Positions 17,938-28,039 are shown, counted from the first letter of the stretch. The stretch: DNA of 64,000 nt from Rhizobium esperanzae (GCF_014197615.1 NZ_JACIFY010000007.1:183943-247942); one strand, 5' to 3'. A program made the numbers and translations. The notes: a model not told the origin generated them from the sequence alone.

Positions 17938-18689
17938 ATGCGGTTGCCGGCATTTGGAAAAATTTTCGGTGTTGCCATTGCCCTGGCGTCTGCTGTCGTG
18001 GCAGGGCCTGTCCGTGCTGCAGAGCAGCCCAAGGCGGTGCGAAATATCGACTTAGTCCACGGCGTCTTCTGACTGGTCAAGCTGGCCAGACATCATTCCG
18101 CCCCTTCAATCCAGGGGTTACAATGTCACCGCTGTGCAAAATCCGCTGACTTCGCTAGCCGACGATGTCGCAGCGACCAGGCGTGTGTTGCAGCGGCAAA
18201 GACATTCCTGGGTCGGTGCCGTGGTGACGGAGGCTGGCAATGCTGAGAACGTCAAGGGTCTGGTCTACCCATCCGCTCTCGTTCCGGATGCAGGGGAATC
18301 CGTCTCCGAGATTTTACAGATACAGAATGTGTCGATGGAAAGACTAGCACCGGATCACGAAGACCTTGTCTGGCTGGATGATCCGAAGATATACGCGCGT
18401 GTGATGGCTGCTGATGTCTCGGCGTCTCGCATTGCTGTTCTCGCCGCAACCCAGCCACCAATTTCGGTGAAAACCTTTTCGGAGCCTGTCACCACCGCCG
18501 CGTGGACCACCAAACCAAGCTGGTACCTGGTGACGGAACGTTACAACGCGCTTCCCACACCATGTGCAGCAATGGCTCGCGCAGCACATTGGCGCCACCA
18601 CAACAACGATCAACTCAGGGCACATGTCTATGATATCGCATCCTCAGACCGTCGCCGCGGTCATTGCGCGGGCCGCTCAACCGCTTTGA
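17938..18689 (+). pseudogene. Frameshifted secreted alpha/beta-hydrolase pseudogene
   Basis: Pieces of one hydrolase can be followed across frames. First comes a signal peptide (MRLPAFGKIFGVAIALASAV, then PVRAAEQ) and DLVHGVF, with an in-frame stop next. Then NPLTSLADDVAATRRVLQRQ, a nucleophile-elbow region degraded to HSWVGAVVTEAGNAENVKGL, MAATQPPISVKTFSEPV in altered form, and finally SMISHPQTVAAVIARAAQPL before a stop at 18687-18689. These match the small secreted alpha/beta hydrolases common in rhizobia. Several frameshifts and a stop make it inactive. Confidence 0.75.
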
Positions 18690-18869
18690 GGATCCCACCG
18701 ACGCGGTGCCGGTTCGATCAAGACCTGAACCCGTCGCCACCATCAATGATTTGTATCGGCAGTGGTACAACAGAAGGTGTCAGCTACCAAATTTCCAATC
18801 CAGCAAGAGCTCATAGCCTAGGCTACCAATCGGGCATGCACTCACTCTCATCGAGACGAGGAAACCCTG

Positions 18870-19871
18870 TCAGCTTGAGACGCGATCGACTGCGGCCGAG
18901 GCTGCCAGCAATCGTTCCAGTGGCAGGCGCCCGTCGTCGACCGCTTTCTCGATGGCCCGGGCGAGGAGGCGGAGATGTGGCACCGCTGCTGGCGAAACCA
19001 AGAGAAGATCTGCGCCGGCGATCAGCGCCTCCACCACGATTTGTTCAAGCGACTGATTACCCAAGGTCGAACGGTGATCCAGATCGCTGGTAATCACCAG
19101 GCCCGAGAAGGCGAGTTCCTGGCGCAAGAGGTTGATCAGATCCGGCGAGATCGAGCCGGGCTGCGGCGGCGTCACGGCGTCGAAGATGGCAGGACTGAGC
19201 AAGACTGCATCGACGCCGGCCTCGATTCCAGCCGCGAACGGTGCGAGATAGGGCCGCAAGGCTTCCATCGTCATGGGGATGCGGGCGTCTTGAGTTGCCG
19301 GCAGCCCGGTGATAACCGGATTTCCCGGAAAATGCTTCAGCGTGCTGCCGATGCCGGCCCGCTTCACGCCGCGGACATAAGCGGACACCAACCGTGAAAC
19401 CTCGGCGAAATCATCCCCAAGCGTGCGTCCTGCCAGCCATGGGTTATCTTTGGCGACAACGTCGGCAGTTGGAGACAGCACCAGATTGATCCCCAGCTGC
19501 CGTGCATCGTGTGCCATTGCATGTATCTTGGCTGTGAATGCCTCATCGGTCATGGCTTTGCCCTCGCTTAAAGTGGGCAAGGCAGCTGTCAATCTATGCA
19601 GGCGGTGAACAGCAGAAATATCGGCATCCAAAGCAAGCAGGGCAAGCCCGGCAATCGCGCGAACTTCATCCGTCGCGGCTCGCCAGGTTTCGGCCGTTTC
19701 GTCTCGTATGCGGTCAGGGTGCATTATGCCGGTTGCGTATTCGGTGCCGTCTTCACCGAAGAGGATGGCTCGGCCGCCGCTTTTGAGGAATTCGACAAGA
19801 TCGGGGGAGAGTTGCAGCTCTGTCGTAACCGGAAAGAGCGTGCTGTAGGCAAGCCGCAAGGGCGTGTTCAT
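18870..19871 (-). CDS. Divergent GH3 (NagZ-like) family protein
   Basis: A 333-residue protein with the small GH3 barrel of beta-N-acetylglucosaminidases. NPWLAGRTLGDD, SAYVRGVKRAGIGSTLKHFPG and the C-terminal ADLLLVSPAA region align with its relative at 39772-40782. The substrate-binding VDQE segment of NagZ is changed to LDAD, and the Asp-His pair that normally follows KHFPG is not recognisable. The SDDL nucleophile region reads TSDLDH. The ATG at 19871 was preferred over the in-frame 19916 because it starts with the family-like sequence. It may be a non-hydrolytic or altered-specificity member. It stands alone between a pseudogene and a gene-free stretch. Confidence 0.75.
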   Translation of the reverse strand: MNTPLRLAYSTLFPVTTELQLSPDLVEFLKSGGRAILFGEDGTEYATGIMHPDRIRDETAETWRAATDEVRAIAGLALLALDADISAVHRLHRLTAALPTLSEGKAMTDEAFTAKIHAMAHDARQLGINLVLSPTADVVAKDNPWLAGRTLGDDFAEVSRLVSAYVRGVKRAGIGSTLKHFPGNPVITGLPATQDARIPMTMEALRPYLAPFAAGIEAGVDAVLLSPAIFDAVTPPQPGSISPDLINLLRQELAFSGLVITSDLDHRSTLGNQSLEQIVVEALIAGADLLLVSPAAVPHLRLLARAIEKAVDDGRLPLERLLAASAAVDRVSS

Positions 19872-20295
19872 TGCAGATCCTCGCGTTGGATGGATGTTGA
19901 TCGCAAGAGCAACCATGGAATTACACTAAGGTACAACATCATGCTTAGTCGGAGATCGGCTTCTGCCCGTCAAGGGATATGGACAGAAGCCCGAATGCTT
20001 TAGGGCTGCGACCGTGGCAACCTTGGGGACATTAAACCCGCGAGTTCGCAACTTTCGGAACTTTGCGCGACATTTCATCAATCCAAGAAGACCGCGAAAC
20101 CCTATCACTTCGTTTCCTTCCGTGTTTTGCGAGGCTAATCGAAGCGAACGCGATTTTAGCCCGCTTCTGTGCCGGATTACTGCAGCACCAAGGGACACCG
20201 GGAAGCGCCGAGTGACCCATGATGACCGGGCCGCCAGCGGTGGAGGCAGAAGCAATGTCGCTGCTGGCGGCGGAGTTTAACGACCATTGGTTCTG
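19872..20295. other. Intergenic stretch, no gene seen
   Basis: About 420 bases between the GH3-like gene (leftward) and the end of the RraA-like gene (leftward). Short open frames on both strands lack family resemblance. It should contain the promoter of the GH3-like gene and the transcript end of the hydantoinase set. No strong terminator was recognised. Confidence 0.5.
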
Positions 20296-21021
20296 CTAAC
20301 GCCCGGTCTTGATGCGCCATTCGGCGTATTTGAGTTGATGCTCTTCCTTAGTGCACGGGTAGAGGCCTATTATGGCTGCGCCGCATTGAACTTGTTCGAG
20401 AACGAAATCTTCGTAGCTTTCCATACCTGTGCATTCATCGGCAAGTTCGTCAGCTAGATGAGCGGGAATAACCATCACGCCGTCTCTGTCTCCAATCATG
20501 ACGTCTCCGGGAAAGACAGCCACGTCACCACAGGAGATTGGCACGTTGATATCCAAGGCTTCATGAAGCGTGAGATTGGTCGGCGCGGAAGGCTTGGCGT
20601 AATAGGCCGGCATGCTGAGAGCGCCTATTCCCTCTGCGTCACGGAAACCACCATCGGAAACGACGCCTGCTGCGCCGCGCACGGCCAAACGGGTTATCAA
20701 GATGGAGCCCGCAGTTGCGGCTCTAGCGTCTTTGCGTGCATCCATCACCAGCACGTGGCCCGCGGGACATGTTTCCATAGCGATGCGCTGTGGATGATGC
20801 GGATCGCGGAATACAGTAATCGGATTGCGATCCTCGCGAGCCGGGATGTATCGCAGGGTAAACGCCTGTCCTACCATATTATCCGCCTTCGCCGCGACCG
20901 GTACCACGCCCTGGATGAATTGATTGCGAAGCCCGCGTTTATACAGCGCGGTCGCGATGGTAGCAGTTGAAATCTTTTTATACTTTGTCCTAGTCTCTTC
21001 CGACAGAATATAGTCAGACAT
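20296..21021 (-). CDS. RraA-like / HMG-CHA aldolase family protein
   Basis: A 241-residue member of the RraA fold, which includes 4-hydroxy-4-methyl-2-oxoglutarate aldolases, oxaloacetate decarboxylases and RNase E inhibitors. The core motifs are GAAGVVSDGGFRD (about residues 115-127) and GDRDGVMVIP near residue 180, with the Asp/Arg pair needed for metal-dependent cleavage. Its start overlaps the stop of the hydantoinase B gene by one base, so it belongs to that operon. In such catabolic settings a carboxylyase or aldolase role is more likely than RNase control. Confidence 0.84.
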   Translation of the reverse strand: MSDYILSEETRTKYKKISTATIATALYKRGLRNQFIQGVVPVAAKADNMVGQAFTLRYIPAREDRNPITVFRDPHHPQRIAMETCPAGHVLVMDARKDARAATAGSILITRLAVRGAAGVVSDGGFRDAEGIGALSMPAYYAKPSAPTNLTLHEALDINVPISCGDVAVFPGDVMIGDRDGVMVIPAHLADELADECTGMESYEDFVLEQVQCGAAIIGLYPCTKEEHQLKYAEWRIKTGR

Positions 21022-22682
21022 CAGTCGTTCCTCTTCGTCAATTCATTGCGCAGATCTGCTTTACGATGTTCGATGCTGCGATTTTCCGGGTGGCCGTAGC
21101 CTCCTCCGCCGGGTGTTTCCACAAGCAAGCGATCGCCAGCGGGGATGATCTGCTTACCCTTGCCCTTGAGCTTCCCTCCGGATTTTAACGCGACGACGCC
21201 GGGCGCGCCGTGCTCGCCGCCGAAACGTCCACGGGCTGGATTCTCAATTCTGTCGAGCGCGGCATAAATGTAGAAGGGATGCCCTTCACGATGTCCAATT
21301 TCGATACTTTGGCCGAGGCCCCCTCGAAACTCGCCATCACCACCTGAGCCGGATCGGAGTTCCTTCCGCCAGAAAATTAGTGGTGTAAGAGTTTCAAGAA
21401 TCTCTACAGGGACTCCAGAAACTCCAGAGGGAAACGCTGTTGCGTTGAGACCATCGAGTCTCGACCGTGCACCCGTGCCGCCGGTCTGTACGGACAAGGC
21501 GGAAAAGCGTCTGGTGGACGTTATGCCTTGAGTTAGGCATGCGTCATGCGCGTCTTCCAAGATAAGGTTCCAAAGTGCGGATGCTCCTTCGGCAAGGACG
21601 TTTTCAGGAACCAGTTGAGCAAGGCACCCGTAGACGACGTCGGGAAGCATCTGGCCTATCACATGGCGCGACGACACCGGCGCCGGACGCAACGCATTCA
21701 CGATCGTATCCGCGGGAGCCGTTACGGTCACGACGGAGAGACTGCCTGAGTTATTGGGCACCTCCGGAAACAGGGCGCAGGCGAGGGCGTAAGTGGAATA
21801 GGCTTGCGCGTAACTGATAGGGACATTGATGCCACGTGCCGAAAGCCCGCTGGTCCCGGTAAAGTCGACGAATATATGATCTGCCGAAATTTCCGTACGT
21901 GCCCTTAATTTTACCGGTTTATCATAGCCGTCCATCACCATCTCGGCTTCGGCCATCCCCTTCGGCAAAGCGGCAATAGCCTTCAAGGCAGCCTGTCGAG
22001 ATCGACTGACAATCTGGTCGCAAAGAGGTGTCAAATCCGTTAGATCGAATTCATCGAGCATGTCGGTCAGACGGTTGACGCCGATCTGGTTACAAGCCAC
22101 CAGAGACATGAGGTCACCCTCAAATTCCGCAGGATAGCGTGAGTTCGCTCGCGCAAGGGAAATAAGCGTCTGATTGATTTCTCCGGCGGCTATCAGCGCA
22201 GTGGGCGGGACGTAGAAACCCTCTTCGAACACATCACGCCCATCGGGACCGAAGCCAATTCCGCCAACATCCATGAAATGACAAGTCGAGGCGAAAAGGC
22301 CGACCATCGTTCCCTTGTAAAACGCTGGTGTGACAGCGACGAAGTCATGAAGATGGCCTGTCCCCATCCAAGGATCATTCGTGATGAAAACATCGCCCTC
22401 GCACATGGATCGCGCGGGAAAAAGACGGAGGAAATGCAAGACCGATGCGGCCATCGTGTTTACGTGACCAGGAGTTCCGGTGACAGCTTGCGCGATCATA
22501 CGTCCGTCTGGATGAAAATAGCCAGCCGAAAGATCGCCAGACTCGCGGACGATCGGGCTAAAGGCCGTGCGACGGAGCGCCTGTGCCTGTTCTTCTACGA
22601 CAGCGATAAGCCGATTCCACATGATCTGGAACTCGATCTCACCAATGGCTGGAGTTGCACCGTTTGCAGGATTTGCAGTCAT
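21021..22682 (-). CDS. hyuB: Hydantoinase B / 5-oxoprolinase beta-type subunit
   Basis: The partner subunit of ATP-dependent hydantoinases and oxoprolinases, 553 residues from the ATG at 22682, which follows GAGAGGAG closely; the open frame reaches 22760 but would overlap the upstream gene. Family segments include RRTAFSPIVRESGDLSAGYF, NDPWMGTGHLHDF and VETPGGGGYG at the C-terminus. It lies 14 bases after the A subunit. The complex opens a cyclic amide or imide ring using ATP. Confidence 0.88.
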   Translation of the reverse strand: MTANPANGATPAIGEIEFQIMWNRLIAVVEEQAQALRRTAFSPIVRESGDLSAGYFHPDGRMIAQAVTGTPGHVNTMAASVLHFLRLFPARSMCEGDVFITNDPWMGTGHLHDFVAVTPAFYKGTMVGLFASTCHFMDVGGIGFGPDGRDVFEEGFYVPPTALIAAGEINQTLISLARANSRYPAEFEGDLMSLVACNQIGVNRLTDMLDEFDLTDLTPLCDQIVSRSRQAALKAIAALPKGMAEAEMVMDGYDKPVKLRARTEISADHIFVDFTGTSGLSARGINVPISYAQAYSTYALACALFPEVPNNSGSLSVVTVTAPADTIVNALRPAPVSSRHVIGQMLPDVVYGCLAQLVPENVLAEGASALWNLILEDAHDACLTQGITSTRRFSALSVQTGGTGARSRLDGLNATAFPSGVSGVPVEILETLTPLIFWRKELRSGSGGDGEFRGGLGQSIEIGHREGHPFYIYAALDRIENPARGRFGGEHGAPGVVALKSGGKLKGKGKQIIPAGDRLLVETPGGGGYGHPENRSIEHRKADLRNELTKRND

Positions 22683-22696
22683 CGTTCGCTCCTCTC

Positions 22697-24796
22697 TCAC
22701 TGAGCCGCAGCCGTGCGAGCGGCAAGGTTGGTGAGCACTAGATGTCCAAAGACGTTGCACTCCGCACTGAAGCCCGTGGGGACAACCGTATTGGTCTCCC
22801 GCTCAGTGATCACCACTGGTCCCATCAGCGTCACGGCGGGTGTCAGATCTGTCCTTTCGAAGACAGGAGCATTGACTGTCGTGCCATCGACATCCGTAAA
22901 GACAGTCTCCCCCGAGGGGTTGATGGAGTCGTGCGGTTTCCAATCGCCACCCACTCCCACAAGCGTCGGCTGTGGGGCAGAAGCCGTCACCGCCCATGTT
23001 AGGATCTCAATCTCATGATTGGGAAGGAAGCGGCCGAAGACCTTAGAATAGCGGTCATCGAAGGCACGCTTCAATGCTGAGGGATCAATGGAGCCGCTGG
23101 GATCGACCGATAGGTCGACTTCGAGTTCATGCCCTTGTCCGACATACCGAAGGAATGCCGAAAGACGCTTTTCGATCGGTTGTCCACCTGCAGCAGGAGA
23201 AACCACTGCAACAGCTTCCTCGCACATCTCCAAAATCAGTTGGCTTATTGAGTCTTCATTGACGCGATCAAGGCTGCTATGGCGACTGCGGACCACCTCA
23301 TAAGCCATCGGCGCTTCGAGAAAGCCAATCGCAGACCCAACGCCGGCTCCCAGCGGGATGATGACAGTGTTCAACGATAGCTTGCGGGCAAGCTGAGCGG
23401 CATGCATCGGGGCTGCGCCGCCGAACGCGATCATGGCGCGTCGACGCAGGTCCTTTCCGTGCTCAGCCGCGTGCACTCGGCTGGCATTCGACATGTTCTC
23501 TTCGACGATCGCGGTAACTGCGGCGGCGGCTTGAACAGAGTTCAGCGAAAGAGCTTTTCCGACGTGAAGATCTAGCGCTTTCTCCGCCAGATCCCGCCGG
23601 AGGACCATGCGCCCGTCGGCAAATTTTCGGGTGTCAATACGGCCTAGGATGAAATCTCCATCCGTGACTGTCGGCCGTGTTCCTCCAAGCCCGTAACACG
23701 CAGGCCCAGGTTCCGAGGAGGCGCTTTCCGGGCCCACCGTTAGCCGGCCAAGTGCGTCGACCTGCGCGATCGAACCACCGCCAGCCCCAATCTCCACCAT
23801 CTCGATTACGGGGATGCGGACTGGCAGACCCGACCCTTTAAGGAAACGTTCCGTGCGATCGACTTCGAAACTCCGAGATTTCAACGGCTGTCCGTTGTCA
23901 ATCAAGCAAATCTTGGCGGTTGTGCCACCCATGTCGAATGAAACAATCTCCTTGAGACCGCATTCATTCGCGATTTTCGCGGCCAGGATTGCTCCTCCGG
24001 CCGGCCCGGATTCGACAAGCCGAATGGGATAGTCCGCAGCTTGATCAACAGTTGTAAGGCCGCCTCCCGAGGTCATTAGCAGGATCGGCGCGGAGAGACC
24101 TCGCTGGCCGAGCTCGGATTTCAAACGACCAAGATAGCTCGCCATGATAGGACGAATATAAGCGTTCGCGACCGTCGTCGAGCCCCGTTCATACTCTCGC
24201 ACTTCTGGGCAAACCTCGCTAGACAGACTGAAGTATACTTCCGGCAGCTGCGCGGAGAGAATTTCGTAAACGCGTCGTTCGTGGCAAGGGTTAGCGTAAG
24301 CGTGCAGGAAGCAAATCGCTATCGATCTAACATCCGCCGCCTTAAGCTTGGTGACAAGCGCAGCAACCTCGCTCTCATCGAGGCCGACAAGGATCTCACC
24401 GTTCGCCGCGATACGCTCCTTTACGGTGAACCGAAGTTCCCGTCCGACAAGCGGTTGAGGCTTCTGGATGAAGACATCGTACTGATCATGACGACTTTCG
24501 GAGCCAATTTCTATTGTGTCGCGGAAACCTTCCGTCGTCACCAACGCGGTAGTCGCACCGCGTCGCTCGATAATTGCGTTCGTGGCAAGCGTCGTGCCAT
24601 GGAGGAAGATGTCGAGGTCGGCGAATGCCAAAGATTGTTTTTCGAGAAGGCTCTGAACCCCATCAATAACCGCGCGTTCGGGCGCTTGATGGGTTGTCAG
24701 GACTTTGGTTGAACTCCTTACACCATCAGTCTCGATAACAATGTCAGTGAACGTTCCTCCGATGTCGGCCGATGCCCGATTGATCCTTGAACTCAT
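22697..24796 (-). CDS. hyuA: Hydantoinase A / 5-oxoprolinase alpha-type subunit
   Basis: The ATP-using subunit, 699 residues from the ATG at 24796 (GTGGAG seven bases before). The actin-like nucleotide-binding start ADIGGTFTDIV is near residue 9, and FDMGGTTAKICLI and EIGAGGGSIAQVD are the expected phosphate-binding segments. The extension to 24946 is rejected because it lacks family sequence. First gene of the leftward hyuA-hyuB-RraA operon, divergent from a sugar-type binding protein. Possible substrates include 5-oxoproline, N-methylhydantoin or another lactam. Confidence 0.88.
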   Translation of the reverse strand: MSSRINRASADIGGTFTDIVIETDGVRSSTKVLTTHQAPERAVIDGVQSLLEKQSLAFADLDIFLHGTTLATNAIIERRGATTALVTTEGFRDTIEIGSESRHDQYDVFIQKPQPLVGRELRFTVKERIAANGEILVGLDESEVAALVTKLKAADVRSIAICFLHAYANPCHERRVYEILSAQLPEVYFSLSSEVCPEVREYERGSTTVANAYIRPIMASYLGRLKSELGQRGLSAPILLMTSGGGLTTVDQAADYPIRLVESGPAGGAILAAKIANECGLKEIVSFDMGGTTAKICLIDNGQPLKSRSFEVDRTERFLKGSGLPVRIPVIEMVEIGAGGGSIAQVDALGRLTVGPESASSEPGPACYGLGGTRPTVTDGDFILGRIDTRKFADGRMVLRRDLAEKALDLHVGKALSLNSVQAAAAVTAIVEENMSNASRVHAAEHGKDLRRRAMIAFGGAAPMHAAQLARKLSLNTVIIPLGAGVGSAIGFLEAPMAYEVVRSRHSSLDRVNEDSISQLILEMCEEAVAVVSPAAGGQPIEKRLSAFLRYVGQGHELEVDLSVDPSGSIDPSALKRAFDDRYSKVFGRFLPNHEIEILTWAVTASAPQPTLVGVGGDWKPHDSINPSGETVFTDVDGTTVNAPVFERTDLTPAVTLMGPVVITERETNTVVPTGFSAECNVFGHLVLTNLAARTAAAQ

Positions 24797-25015
24797 CGTT
24801 GCAGCTCCACTATGTTTTTTCCACATTTGTAATTTTGTCCAGCTTTTGTCAATCACGAAACCAAGCAGACATACATTATTGTAAGCGCCACTCTCCAAAA
24901 GCGTACTCTGGGTAGCCTTTCCGTCTATGCATGCAAGCTCCGGCAATAAAAGGACAAGAGAGTAGAGGCCGAACGTCCGAAAGACGCCGCGTCATAGTGA
25001 CTCTAAAAAATAAAA

Positions 25016-25044
25016 TTGACAAAGATGTAAATTCTGCTCCTATT
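25016..25044 (+). promoter_or_regulatory. Putative promoter of the region 3 transporter/oxidation operon
   Basis: TTGACA (25016-25021) is a consensus -35; a -10-like CCTATT or CTATTA begins 17-18 bases later (25039-25045). The operator-like palindrome at 25055-25065 would cover the transcription start, the usual place for a repressor of the GntR/FadR type. Confidence 0.5.
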
Positions 25045-25054
25045 AGAGCTGCGA

Positions 25055-25065
25055 TTGTCCGACAA
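25055..25065. promoter_or_regulatory. Operator-like palindrome TTGTCCGACAA, copy 1
   Basis: A perfect palindrome (TTGTC-C-GACAA) placed where transcription of the 25176 gene should begin. The same palindrome, with G in the centre, lies upstream of the FadR-type regulator gene at 37174. FadR-subfamily regulators bind short palindromes of this size, so one of the two regulators in the region (30368 or 37174) probably binds here. Confidence 0.55.
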
Positions 25066-25175
25066 CAATTGGGACTACGACACGGACATCACGTTTCGAT
25101 CGTGATGCTTGGCACACCCGGGCATCATCTCGGATATCGAGTTACCGCAAATCTGATGACAAAAGGGGAATGCCG

Positions 25176-26429
25176 ATGCGTAGAATTGCCTTGAACGTGA
25201 CCGCCGCGGCAGCGTTCGGCCTGCTTGCCAGTAGCGCCTTGGCCGCTGACAAATCTGTCGAAATGCTGCACTTCTGGACCAGTGGAGGTGAGGCAGAAGG
25301 CGTGCGGGCGCTTAAAGACGCACTCGCTGCCAAAGGGATCGAGTGGAAAGATGCCGCTGTCGCCGGCGGAACCGGAGCCAACGCCTACCAGGTTCTTCGT
25401 TCGCGTCTAGCCGCTGGTACACCTCCCTCCGGCGCGCAGATGCATATTCAGGAGACTTTGGCCTGGGCTAATCAGGGGCTGCTACGCGACCTTTCGCCAC
25501 TTGCAGAGAAGGACGGTTGGCGGAAGGAAATCTTGCCTGCGATTCAATCAAACTATGAGGTAGACGGAAAGTGGGTGGCGGTTCCCGTCACCATGCACCG
25601 GTCGAACTGGCTCTGGTACAATTCTGCGCTCTTAATGAAGGTTGGCGCCGAGCCGCCCAAGTCATGGGACGAGTTCAATGCCATCGCGGATAAGCTCAAG
25701 GCTGCCGGCATTACACCACTCGCTCTCGGCGGTCAGAACTGGCAGTACGGGGATCTTCTGGAAAGCGTCATCGTGGCAAAAGGGGGGGCGGATTTCTATC
25801 GAAAAATCGTCGCCGGAGATCTCGAAGCAATTAAAAGCGACACGATGATCTCCGTATTCGATCAGATTGCCAAACTACGCGGCTATGTCGATGCAAACTC
25901 TCCGGGTCGCGATTGGAATCTCGCAACTGCGATGGTCATCAACGGCGAGGCGGCTTTCCAGATTATGGGTGACTGGGCCAAAGCGGAATTCGCGCTTGCC
26001 GGCAAAAAGCCCGGGATAGATTATGGTTGTGTTGCGTCGCCTGGCACTGACAAGGACTTTATCTGGCTCGTCGACAACTTTGCGTTTTTCAATCTCAACG
26101 ACAAGGCAGCGGAAGAGGCGCAGAATACTCTTGCGGAAACAGTTCTCGATCCAAAAGTGCAGGTCGACTTTGCGATAAAGAAGGGCTCTATTCCAGTGAT
26201 CGACAATGTTGATGCGACGCGTCTCGATGCATGCGGACAGAAATCCTACGAAGATCGGAAGAACGCCGCCACAACCAATGGCGTGGTTCCGTCGATCTTC
26301 CACAATGCAGCGCTTCCCGCCGCTCAGACGGGCGTATATCTTGACGTCGTGTCCGAGTTCTTTGTCACTCCGTCGATGACGTCCAAGGATGCGGTTGAAG
26401 CGATCGTAACCGGACTTGGCCAGCTCTAG
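25176..26429 (+). CDS. Sugar ABC transporter solute-binding protein (glucose/mannose type)
   Basis: A 417-residue periplasmic binding protein with a Sec signal (MRRIALNVTAAAAFGLLASSALAA). It matches the family-1 carbohydrate binding proteins: VEMLHFWTSGGEAEGV, VPVTMHRSNWLWYN and QIMGDWAKAEF. An ATG at 25170 is also in frame, but 25176 sits at better distance from AAGGGGA. Its membrane partners are 5 kb away at 31128-34013. It is clearly paralogous to the binding protein at 50148-51398 (shared VxMHRxNW and QIMGDWAK blocks). A sugar or sugar-like polyol is the likely ligand. Confidence 0.88.
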   Translation: MRRIALNVTAAAAFGLLASSALAADKSVEMLHFWTSGGEAEGVRALKDALAAKGIEWKDAAVAGGTGANAYQVLRSRLAAGTPPSGAQMHIQETLAWANQGLLRDLSPLAEKDGWRKEILPAIQSNYEVDGKWVAVPVTMHRSNWLWYNSALLMKVGAEPPKSWDEFNAIADKLKAAGITPLALGGQNWQYGDLLESVIVAKGGADFYRKIVAGDLEAIKSDTMISVFDQIAKLRGYVDANSPGRDWNLATAMVINGEAAFQIMGDWAKAEFALAGKKPGIDYGCVASPGTDKDFIWLVDNFAFFNLNDKAAEEAQNTLAETVLDPKVQVDFAIKKGSIPVIDNVDATRLDACGQKSYEDRKNAATTNGVVPSIFHNAALPAAQTGVYLDVVSEFFVTPSMTSKDAVEAIVTGLGQL

Positions 26430-26446
26430 ACCTACGAGTTTTCCGT

Positions 26447-26473
26447 GGCCGGCATCGTTCATCGGCGCCGGCC
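26447..26473 (+). terminator. Stem-loop after the sugar-binding protein gene
   Basis: GGCCGGC (26447-26453) pairs with GCCGGCC (26467-26473), with additional partial pairing inside the loop. It lies between the binding protein gene and the aldehyde dehydrogenase gene, the position expected for a structure that raises the relative amount of binding protein mRNA. Confidence 0.45.
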
Positions 26474-26522
26474 TTTCGGGTTAGCCACTGCCACGCATGA
26501 CGACATATATTAGGATCTGACA

Positions 26523-28019
26523 ATGGCCACTGCGTTCATACCACCCACGCCACCCCGACAATTCGTTAGCTGGATCGATGGAAAGTGGTCACATACGTCC
26601 GAACCAGGAACGGACGTACGAAATCCATCGAATAGTGCGGTTGTGTCTCGCTTGGTGCAAAGCACCGAGCGCGAAGTGCATCTTGCCTGCGAGAGTGCTC
26701 ACGCAGCTTTCGTTGATGGCTGGCGGGACGCAAGCGGAGAAGCAAGGGCTGCGATTCTGTTGAAGGTCGCCGCTGGTATCCGGACCAATATAGAAGAACT
26801 CGCGTGGTATGAGATGGCCGAGAGCGGTAAACCTTGCCGCCAGGCTCGCGCAGAGATAGAGCGATCAGCAATGCTTTGGGACTATGCCGCGACCCAAGCA
26901 CGATCTTTAACCGGTGACAGTTTTGGTGGACTCGGCCGTGACTATCTCGCATTGACTCTGCGGGCACCGATCGGTCCAGTTGCAATTATAACGCCGTGGA
27001 ACTTTCCATTTCTCATCATCAGCCAGAAGCTACCGTTTGCGCTGGCGGCTGGATGTTCGGCAGTGGTAAAGCCATCGGAGTTGACGTCGGTAACCACTTT
27101 GTTGCTAGGTCCAATTCTTAAGGACGCAGGCCTTCCCGACGGCGTCGTGAATATCCTGGCAGGCACTGGCCGCGTCGTCGGCGAAGCTCTCCTTGCTCAT
27201 CCGCGAACGCGGATGATTTCCTTTACCGGCTCGACGACCGTCGGCAAGCATGCGATGCGGGTCGGCGCCGATTGCCTGAAGAAGGTGTCGCTGGAACTCG
27301 GCGGCAAGAACGCGCACATCATCATGGCAGACGCGGAATTGGATGCGGCGCTTGACGCAGCATTGCATGGAGCATTCTTGAACGCCGGCCAGTCTTGCAA
27401 TCAGGGCGGCAGGCTTTTGGTGCAAAGCACTATCGCGGCCACATTTACGAAGCGGTTTGTTGAGGCTGCCAAGAGAATCCGCGTCGGCGACACGCTTCGC
27501 GATGATGTCCTCATGGGGCCGATTATCAACGAGACCCAGTACCGCAAAATAATTGGCTATATCGAAGCTGGAAAGGCGGAAGGGGCGAATTTGAAGCTCG
27601 GAGGCACGTGGCGCGAAGAAGACGGCGGACGTTTTATCGATCCGACGGTCTTCACTGAGGTCGAACCCAGCATGAAGATCGCGCAGGAGGAAATCTTCGG
27701 CCCAGTATGCACCATCCAGACGTTTGAAAATCTTGACGATGCGTTCGAGCTCGCAAATGGTACGGAGTACGGCCTGTCTGCTGGAATTTGGACGCGCGAT
27801 ACGTCCTCCGCGATCAGGGCTGCGCGCAGCCTTGAAACAGGTACCGTTTGGATCAACACGTATCTCGACGGTCCGGCCGAACTTCCCTTCGGAGGTGTTG
27901 GAGCAAGCGGAATCGGTCGCGAAGTCGGTCGTGTCGGGTGCGAAGAATTTACGGACGTCAAAACGGTCCAGCTCCGCAGCAGTGGCTATGAGCCCCGCTG
28001 GATCGGCAAGGCTCTCTGA
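26523..28019 (+). CDS. NAD(P)-dependent aldehyde dehydrogenase (betaine-aldehyde type)
   Basis: A 498-residue aldehyde dehydrogenase. The core motifs are [17 protein letters not shown], the general base in [10 protein letters not shown] and the nucleophile in [10 protein letters not shown]. It follows the sugar-type binding protein by 93 bases and precedes a GMC oxidoreductase by 20 bases, so it probably converts the aldehyde made by that enzyme to an acid. It is not a close copy of the aldehyde dehydrogenase in region 1, so the two modules were assembled separately. Confidence 0.88.
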   Translation: MATAFIPPTPPRQFVSWIDGKWSHTSEPGTDVRNPSNSAVVSRLVQSTEREVHLACESAHAAFVDGWRDASGEARAAILLKVAAGIRTNIEELAWYEMAESGKPCRQARAEIERSAMLWDYAATQARSLTGDSFGGLGRDYLALTLRAPIGPVAIITPWNFPFLIISQKLPFALAAGCSAVVKPSELTSVTTLLLGPILKDAGLPDGVVNILAGTGRVVGEALLAHPRTRMISFTGSTTVGKHAMRVGADCLKKVSLELGGKNAHIIMADAELDAALDAALHGAFLNAGQSCNQGGRLLVQSTIAATFTKRFVEAAKRIRVGDTLRDDVLMGPIINETQYRKIIGYIEAGKAEGANLKLGGTWREEDGGRFIDPTVFTEVEPSMKIAQEEIFGPVCTIQTFENLDDAFELANGTEYGLSAGIWTRDTSSAIRAARSLETGTVWINTYLDGPAELPFGGVGASGIGREVGRVGCEEFTDVKTVQLRSSGYEPRWIGKAL

Positions 28020-28039
28020 GAGCAAAGAAGGAACCGTCC

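Noticed and set aside
23133..23141. Extra TTGTCCGAC match inside the hyuA coding region
   Set aside because: Only a half-palindrome, inside a gene and away from any promoter; taken as chance.
27105..28025. 306-codon open frame opposite the aldehyde dehydrogenase gene
   Set aside because: Long antisense frames are common in GC-rich aldehyde dehydrogenase genes; the sense strand has complete motifs and a ribosome site.
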